Shown: piece by piece, positions 59,976-64,000 of the stretch
Position numbering within the stretch: position 1 is the first letter of the stretch
How the letters are laid out: every line of letters begins with the position of its first letter
Assembly: GCF_000517625.1 (NCBI RefSeq)
Contig: NZ_CP007055.1
Span: forward strand, 992,001 to 1,056,000
Direction: 5' to 3'
DNA length: 64,000 nt
From: Halostagnicola larsenii XH-48
GTDB lineage: Archaea; Halobacteriota; Halobacteria; Halobacteriales; Natrialbaceae
Made by a program: the position numbers and the translations under genes
Notes under the pieces: generated by a model
Database searches by the model: none
Seen by the model: only the letters and a program-made list of their open reading frames with translations
What the model was told of the DNA's origin: nothing

Positions 59976-60878
59976 TCATCGGCCGTCAGTGTCTGGCCGC
60001 CGTCGCTCGCGCCCGAGCGTCGTGACGTAGATCCCGCCGAGTACGATCAGGCCTCCCACGACGGTGACTGCGTCGGGAACCTCCCCGAGAAACGCCAACG
60101 CGAGGACCGTCGCCCCGACCGGTTCGCCGAGCCAGGCCACGCTCACGACGACCGATTCGAGGTGCTCGAGCACCCAGTTGATGACGGTGTGGCCGAAGAC
60201 GCCGGGACCGACGGCCATTCCGAGAAAGAGCAGCCACTCTTCTCGCGGGTACGCGATGTATTCGTGGCCCTGCACGCCAACGAGGACGAACAGGGAAATC
60301 CCACAGGCGGTGTAGACGACGGTAACGTACGGAAACAGCGACACGCGCTGACGGATAGATCGGCCTGCCAGAACGTACCACGCGACAGCAATCGCACCCA
60401 GAAATGCGAGCGCGTTGCCGTAGGCGGTCGAATTCGATATCGGTGCCTGTCCCGCGTCGCCGAACGACATCGCCGTCGCCCCGACGATGGCGACTACGAT
60501 ACCAATGACCGTCTGTCGGTCGACGCGCTCGCCGAGTACGAGCGCAGCACCGACTGCCACGAAGATTGGCTGCGTTTGCACGAGCGTTACGCTCGCGGCG
60601 ACGCTGGTATGATTGAGACTTTCGAACCATGCCGCGAAGTGGACTGCGAGGGCGATGCCGGCGACGATCGCGAACCCGAGATCTCGAGTCGAAAGTCGGC
60701 CAAACTCCTCGCGGTGAGCTGTGAATGCGATCGGCGCGACGATGGCCGTCGTAAAGAGGACTCGATAAAAGGCGGCGACGGAACTCGGGGCGGTGCTCCA
60801 CCGAACCAGAATCGCGCTCGTACTGGCGGCAAACACCGCGAACGCGAGCGCAGCCGCGGGCGTCGCCCGGATATCCAT
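59976..60878 (-). CDS. EamA-family (DMT superfamily) transporter
   Basis: A 300-residue protein with 10 predicted transmembrane helices in two EamA repeats. The first repeat contains SAILVRWSTAPSSVAAFYRV and AAWFESLNHTSVAASVTLVQ; the second AYGNALAFLGAIAVAWYVLA and ESVVVSVAWLGEPVGATVLA. These are typical of drug/metabolite exporters. The ATG at 60878 (MDIRATPAAAL) starts just before the first helix; the upstream in-frame part is polar. The substrate is unknown. Confidence 0.9.
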   Translation of the reverse strand: MDIRATPAAALAFAVFAASTSAILVRWSTAPSSVAAFYRVLFTTAIVAPIAFTAHREEFGRLSTRDLGFAIVAGIALAVHFAAWFESLNHTSVAASVTLVQTQPIFVAVGAALVLGERVDRQTVIGIVVAIVGATAMSFGDAGQAPISNSTAYGNALAFLGAIAVAWYVLAGRSIRQRVSLFPYVTVVYTACGISLFVLVGVQGHEYIAYPREEWLLFLGMAVGPGVFGHTVINWVLEHLESVVVSVAWLGEPVGATVLALAFLGEVPDAVTVVGGLIVLGGIYVTTLGRERRRPDTDGR

Positions 60879-61005
60879 CCGCTCGGACACTGCTCGAGTA
60901 TCATCGCGTCGAACCAAACCCGTTTCGAAAGGGAGACTGACGAACGCCAACGAGACGCGCGGAAGAAATCGGCAAAGAAACGCGGAGGAAACCGCCAAAC
61001 GGGGC

Positions 61006-61584
61006 TCAGTAGATCGATGCGATATCGCTGTCTACGTCCTCGAAGCCGACGATGTCGTCCTCGGTAAGATTGTCGTACTTCTCGACGTACGCGACGGCGT
61101 CGGCCCGTTCGGCGAACGGGACGGGACTGTCCATCGGAGCATCGTTGCGGTCGTGATTGTCCTCGAGGACGAACGAAGCCTCCGTCGCGTCGATCAGATC
61201 GAGGGTATCGAAGCCAGTCACCCAGCCGCCAGCTATTTCCGAGTCGGGTCCCCCGTAGTACGCCGGATCGACGTAGTAGTTGAGCAGACAGCCCGCGGAG
61301 TCGAAAAAGGTCGCCCCGTCGTCTTCGTGAACGAGTTGGGCGTTCCAGTTCTGCCAATCGGCCGGTTGCATGTTACAGACCGGACATCTGTACTCCTCCG
61401 GGGTGTCCATCGGCTCGTCGCCAGAGTGCGAGACGAGTTCGATGGGCTCTGTTTCCCGTTCGTCTTCGGGGTCTTCTTCGGTCCCCTCCGAGCGATTCAG
61501 ACAGCCTGCGAGACCCCCGGCACCGACGCTCGCAACAGCGACGAACGTCCGTCTCGAGAGCGAACGGCTACCGGAGCGGTTCAT
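61006..61584 (-). CDS. NosL-type copper-binding lipoprotein
   Basis: A 192-residue exported lipoprotein. The N-terminus has a Tat-like SRRTFVAVASVGAGGLAGC with lipobox Cys28. The NosL hallmark CPVCNM is at residues 67-72, inside PEEYRCPVCNMQPADWQNWN, with FFDSAGCLLNYYVDP later. The family delivers copper to nitrous oxide reductase or oxidase copper sites. No nos genes are in the window, so the target is open. It is on the same strand as the EamA gene with ~130 nt between them. Confidence 0.9.
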   Translation of the reverse strand: MNRSGSRSLSRRTFVAVASVGAGGLAGCLNRSEGTEEDPEDERETEPIELVSHSGDEPMDTPEEYRCPVCNMQPADWQNWNAQLVHEDDGATFFDSAGCLLNYYVDPAYYGGPDSEIAGGWVTGFDTLDLIDATEASFVLEDNHDRNDAPMDSPVPFAERADAVAYVEKYDNLTEDDIVGFEDVDSDIASIY

Positions 61585-61685
61585 ACGCTAGCTACCCGGT
61601 AGAGAAACAAAACCCGTTTGGTTCGATCGCCGAACCACCTGTCGCGCGAATCACCGGCAGCGACGACTCATCCGACTGGTCGAAC

Positions 61686-62174
61686 TCACCGAAGCGACTC
61701 GAGGCGTTCTTTCGTCCGTCTGTGGCGGGTCCGAAACATCGGCTCGAACCCGATCCGGGAAAACGGCGTGACCGCGTCGCCGACGAGACCAAACGGGAAC
61801 GCGTACTCGACGTGATCGCGGAGGATCGTCTCCTCGCCGTCCGCGTAAACCGAGTGGGTGTGCACCCAGGTCTCGAAGGGGCCGTCGACCATCTCGTCCC
61901 GAAAGAACGCGCTGCCGTCGGCGCGTTCTCGAGCCGTGATGACCGAGCGCCATCGCTGTCTCGGTCCGACGCCGAACGGCCGGATCGAAAGCGACACTTC
62001 GGCTCCGACATCGAGCACGTCCGGATCGGGGTCACCGTCGGGTCCTATCACTGACTCGACGCGCAGGTTCATCCAGTCGGGCGTGAGCACTTTGAGCCCC
62101 GATATCGACGAGTGAAACCTCCAGACATTCTCGAGCGGTGCCCGGATTCGCGTCTCTTGCTGGTAGGTGGCCAT
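61686..62174 (-). CDS. SRPBCC (polyketide cyclase/dehydrase-like) protein
   Basis: A 162-residue START-fold protein. It begins MATYQQETRIRAPLENVWRF, then HSSISGLKVLTPDWMNLRVE, FFRDEMVDGPFETWVHTHSV and YAFPFGLVGDAVTPFSRIGF and the C-terminal helix. This pattern is common in the haloarchaeal cyclase/dehydrase SRPBCC family. The ATG at 62174 is preferred over upstream in-frame Met codons with shadow-like sequence. Ligand unknown. Confidence 0.85.
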   Translation of the reverse strand: MATYQQETRIRAPLENVWRFHSSISGLKVLTPDWMNLRVESVIGPDGDPDPDVLDVGAEVSLSIRPFGVGPRQRWRSVITARERADGSAFFRDEMVDGPFETWVHTHSVYADGEETILRDHVEYAFPFGLVGDAVTPFSRIGFEPMFRTRHRRTKERLESLR

Positions 62175-62238
62175 GAGACGGTACACGCCTTCGAGCGGGA
62201 AAAGTCCGAAGCCGCTTTTCGTCGATCCAGCCGAACGA

Positions 62239-62667
62239 TTACTTGAGCCGCTCTTGCAGGAATGATGGGTGTGCCGCCGTGACACCGTCGATCTCGAGGA
62301 TTTCGCCCGAGATAATCTCGCCGAGCGAGTCGCCGTCTTCGGCCCGAACTTCGGCCATTAGCATGTGATCGCCGCTCGAACTGTACAGCGCCTCGACCTT
62401 TGCTAAGGCTTTGAGCGCGTTCGTCGCCTCGACGTAGCGCTCGCTCGCGACGTCGATTCCGACGAGTGCGATCGTTTGACTCGAGAGCTTTTTCGGATCG
62501 ATATCCGCAGAATATCCGATAATGACCCCCTCTTCCTCGAGTTGCTTGATGTATTTTCGAACGGTTGGTTTCGAGACGTCCGCCCGATCGGCGATGTCGG
62601 CGTAGGACGCCTGCGCATCCTCCTCGAGAACTTCGAGGATGCGATCTTGCGTTCCCTGAGTACTCAT
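62239..62667 (-). CDS. Lrp/AsnC-family transcriptional regulator
   Basis: A 142-residue regulator. The winged helix DRILEVLEEDAQASYADIAD and ADVSKPTVRKYIKQLEEEGV (about residues 8-46) is followed by the RAM/AsnC ligand-binding domain, with IALVGIDVASERYVEATNAL, YSSSGDHMLMAEVRAEDGDS and ILEIDGVTAAHPSFLQERLK. The ATG at 62667 gives the family's usual length. The targets cannot be told; amino-acid-responsive regulation is the family norm. Confidence 0.94.
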   Translation of the reverse strand: MSTQGTQDRILEVLEEDAQASYADIADRADVSKPTVRKYIKQLEEEGVIIGYSADIDPKKLSSQTIALVGIDVASERYVEATNALKALAKVEALYSSSGDHMLMAEVRAEDGDSLGEIISGEILEIDGVTAAHPSFLQERLK

Positions 62668-62859
62668 ACCAGTATGTTTTGCTGGCGCGGAAAAATATCT
62701 TTTGTATCTGAAAACGACGGATCGTTGATGGACGGGGGCGATATTCCGGTCGCTTTGGGGCGGGTACGGGTAAATCGGGCACGGTATTCTCACGGCGGTT
62801 CCCGACGGCGAGAATGGGCGACCGTGGAACTTATTCGGTCGGTCACCACAGAGCAACCA

Positions 62860-63177
62860 ATGGTCGATTACAATCTGATCAGCGGGCTCGTCTGGCTGGT
62901 CTGTGGTCTGGTGATCCTCTATCTCGGCTATCTGATCGCCGTTCGAGGACGGATAGAGCTTCACTCGGCGTACGAGGAGTCGGTCGATTCGGCCTACGCC
63001 TCGCGCTGGGCTGGCGGTACCGCCCTTCTCATGGGCGCACTCGTCGTCCTCTACGGGGCTCGAGAACTGGTGTACGGCTTTCATCCGTACGCGCTGGGTG
63101 GCCTTGTCGTCTCGCTGTTGATTCTCAGCTACGTCTCGAAACTGTTCGCTCGCGGGTACGGATCTCCGGACCGTTAA
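62860..63177 (+). CDS. Small membrane protein, three predicted helices
   Basis: A 105-residue protein beginning MVDYNLISGLVWLVCGLVIL. Hydrophobic segments lie at about residues 8-28, 52-68 and 76-94, with a charged loop RIELHSAYEESVDSAYASRW. A TATA-like CTTATT lies about 28 nt upstream. The longer in-frame upstream region overlaps the lrp gene on the other strand and is unlikely to be translated. No family recognised. Confidence 0.78.
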   Translation: MVDYNLISGLVWLVCGLVILYLGYLIAVRGRIELHSAYEESVDSAYASRWAGGTALLMGALVVLYGARELVYGFHPYALGGLVVSLLILSYVSKLFARGYGSPDR

Positions 63178-63219
63178 CGAGTCGAATAATTAATGTATTG
63201 ACCTCACAAATTCGCGCTC

Positions 63220-64000
63220 ATGTCACGGTTCCGGCTTCGAACGGCCCTTCTCGTCTGTCTCGGTCTCGTCGTCCTCGCAGGTTGTGCCGGTCTCATCACC
63301 GATGACGCAAGCGACGACATAAGCGAAGACGACCTCCGAGAAGACGTAAACGAGTCCGAGCCGCCCGAATCGATTACGGCCACGCTCGAGACCGAGGCGA
63401 CGCTCGATAACGAGACTCTCGAAGTGAGCGAAGACCTGTGGCTGCGTTCCGACGGGACGAGTCGAAGCGAAAGTGAGTTCGGCGGCAATTCCACGACGAC
63501 CGTCGACGACGGGACGCAAGTCTGGACGTACAGCGAAGGCTCCGAGACGGTTACGGTCATGGACTCTCGAGAACCGTTCGGAAACCGTCTCGACGCCATC
63601 TACGACGCGAACGAGCAGTTACTCGAGGAGTTTGACGTTGCGAAACTAGAGGAGACGAGCGTCGGCGATCACGACGCGTATCGGGTCGTGCTCGAGACGG
63701 ACTCGAACGAATCCATCGGTCGATCGATAGACGTCGCAATGGGCGAATCAATCTATTCCGTTCCGCTCGGATCATCGGACGACGGCGCGGCCGGCGAGAA
63801 CCTGAGCGACGAGCCCGAACAGGTCGAACTCTGGCTCGATCAGGAGTATCTCTTCCCGGTCAAATATCAGTTCGAGACCGCAGAGGGACAGTTCCAGATG
63901 CAGTATCGAGATCTCACGTTCGAGTCCGACCTCTCGGACGACCTATTCGAGTTCGAACCGCCCGAAAACGCGACCGTCGAGGAAGTAGATATTCCGACAC
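63220..64000 (+). CDS. LolA-like lipoprotein (3' end outside window)
   Basis: Frame from ATG at 63220, open to the right edge (260 codons seen). The N-terminal MSRFRLRTALLVCLGLVVLA is followed by the lipobox GC, so the protein is exported and lipid-anchored. The mature part starts with an acidic Ser/Asp spacer, then beta strands of the type ITATLETEATLDNETLEVSE, QVWTYSEGSETVTVMDSREP and LDQEYLFPVKYQFETAEGQF. These resemble the half-barrel of LolA/LppX-like proteins in haloarchaea (similar to outer-membrane lipoprotein-sorting proteins). A TAATTAATG-like AT-rich element lies ~30 nt upstream. The C-terminus is cut. Confidence 0.85.
   Translation, partial: MSRFRLRTALLVCLGLVVLAGCAGLITDDASDDISEDDLREDVNESEPPESITATLETEATLDNETLEVSEDLWLRSDGTSRSESEFGGNSTTTVDDGTQVWTYSEGSETVTVMDSREPFGNRLDAIYDANEQLLEEFDVAKLEETSVGDHDAYRVVLETDSNESIGRSIDVAMGESIYSVPLGSSDDGAAGENLSDEPEQVELWLDQEYLFPVKYQFETAEGQFQMQYRDLTFESDLSDDLFEFEPPENATVEEVDIPT

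Noticed and set aside
1-64000. Mobile elements, integrases, CRISPR arrays, tRNA or rRNA genes
   Set aside because: No transposase or integrase motifs, regular spacer arrays or convincing cloverleaf sequences were recognised by eye; a covariance-model scan would be needed to exclude a tRNA fully.

Overview
The window is a GC-rich stretch of a haloarchaeal (Halobacteria) chromosome. The evidence is the strongly acidic predicted proteins, archaeal information-processing genes (Rpo12, prefoldin beta, KEOPS Pcc1, eL43, Pth2, TruD), many apparently leaderless genes with a TATA-like box about 25-30 nt before the start codon, a PGF-CTERM-like surface protein, Tat lipoproteins and archaeosine synthesis genes. 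The gene content fits Natrialbales-type haloarchaea, but the genus cannot be fixed from sequence alone. I see no rRNA, tRNA, CRISPR array, transposase or integrase.

Region 1 (1-19923) is a nearly complete corrin-ring (cobalamin) cluster. A long minus-strand operon reads cbiT-cbiL-cbiF-cbiG-cbiH2-cbiH1-ferredoxin-LAGLIDADG-like protein-cbiX-DUF3209-PQQ propeller (the last cut by the left edge). cbiA lies just upstream as a separate unit. A second minus-strand operon, cobN-cbiC-cbiE, is divergent from chlID (AAA+ and VWA chelatase subunit) across a 34-bp gap. Both an early cobalt chelatase (CbiX) and an ATP-dependent late-type chelatase (CobN with ChlID) are present. No cbiD or cbiJ is seen, and several uncharacterised proteins sit inside the operon.

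Region 2 (19996-25325) holds conserved housekeeping genes: DUF3194, prefoldin beta, Pcc1, Rpo12, an eL43 that has lost its zinc-ribbon cysteines, DUF2103, TruD and DUF2071. Region 3 (25365-32610) contains an esterase, the thiazole synthase Thi4, a thioesterase, regulators including a ThiR-type HTH-ThiN protein with a tandem repeat array upstream, dCTP deaminase, a DsbA-like lipoprotein and Pth2.

Region 4 (32632-39351) is a catabolic operon: a non-canonical Nramp-like transporter, hyuA, hyuB and an Asp/Glu/hydantoin-racemase-superfamily enzyme, with a ribbon-helix-helix regulator upstream. Region 5 (39565-50512) has topoisomerase I, then carbon metabolism genes (MaoC hydratase, semialdehyde-type dehydrogenase, CitE-like lyase, glutamate dehydrogenase, acyl-CoA dehydrogenase) and membrane or surface proteins. 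MaoC, CitE-like lyase and glutamate dehydrogenase together are compatible with the methylaspartate cycle, but this is inference.

Region 6 (50680-64000) contains a RIO/Bud32-like kinase, a nitrilase-family amidase, START-fold proteins, PhoU, an NAD kinase, a CinA-type protein, the preQ0/archaeosine operon queD-queE-queC, an EamA transporter, NosL, an Lrp/AsnC regulator and a lipoprotein cut by the right edge. Several genes under 60 codons were found by reading the sequence directly: rpo12, a 54-residue protein beside cbiA, and a 40-residue membrane peptide before the CinA-type gene.
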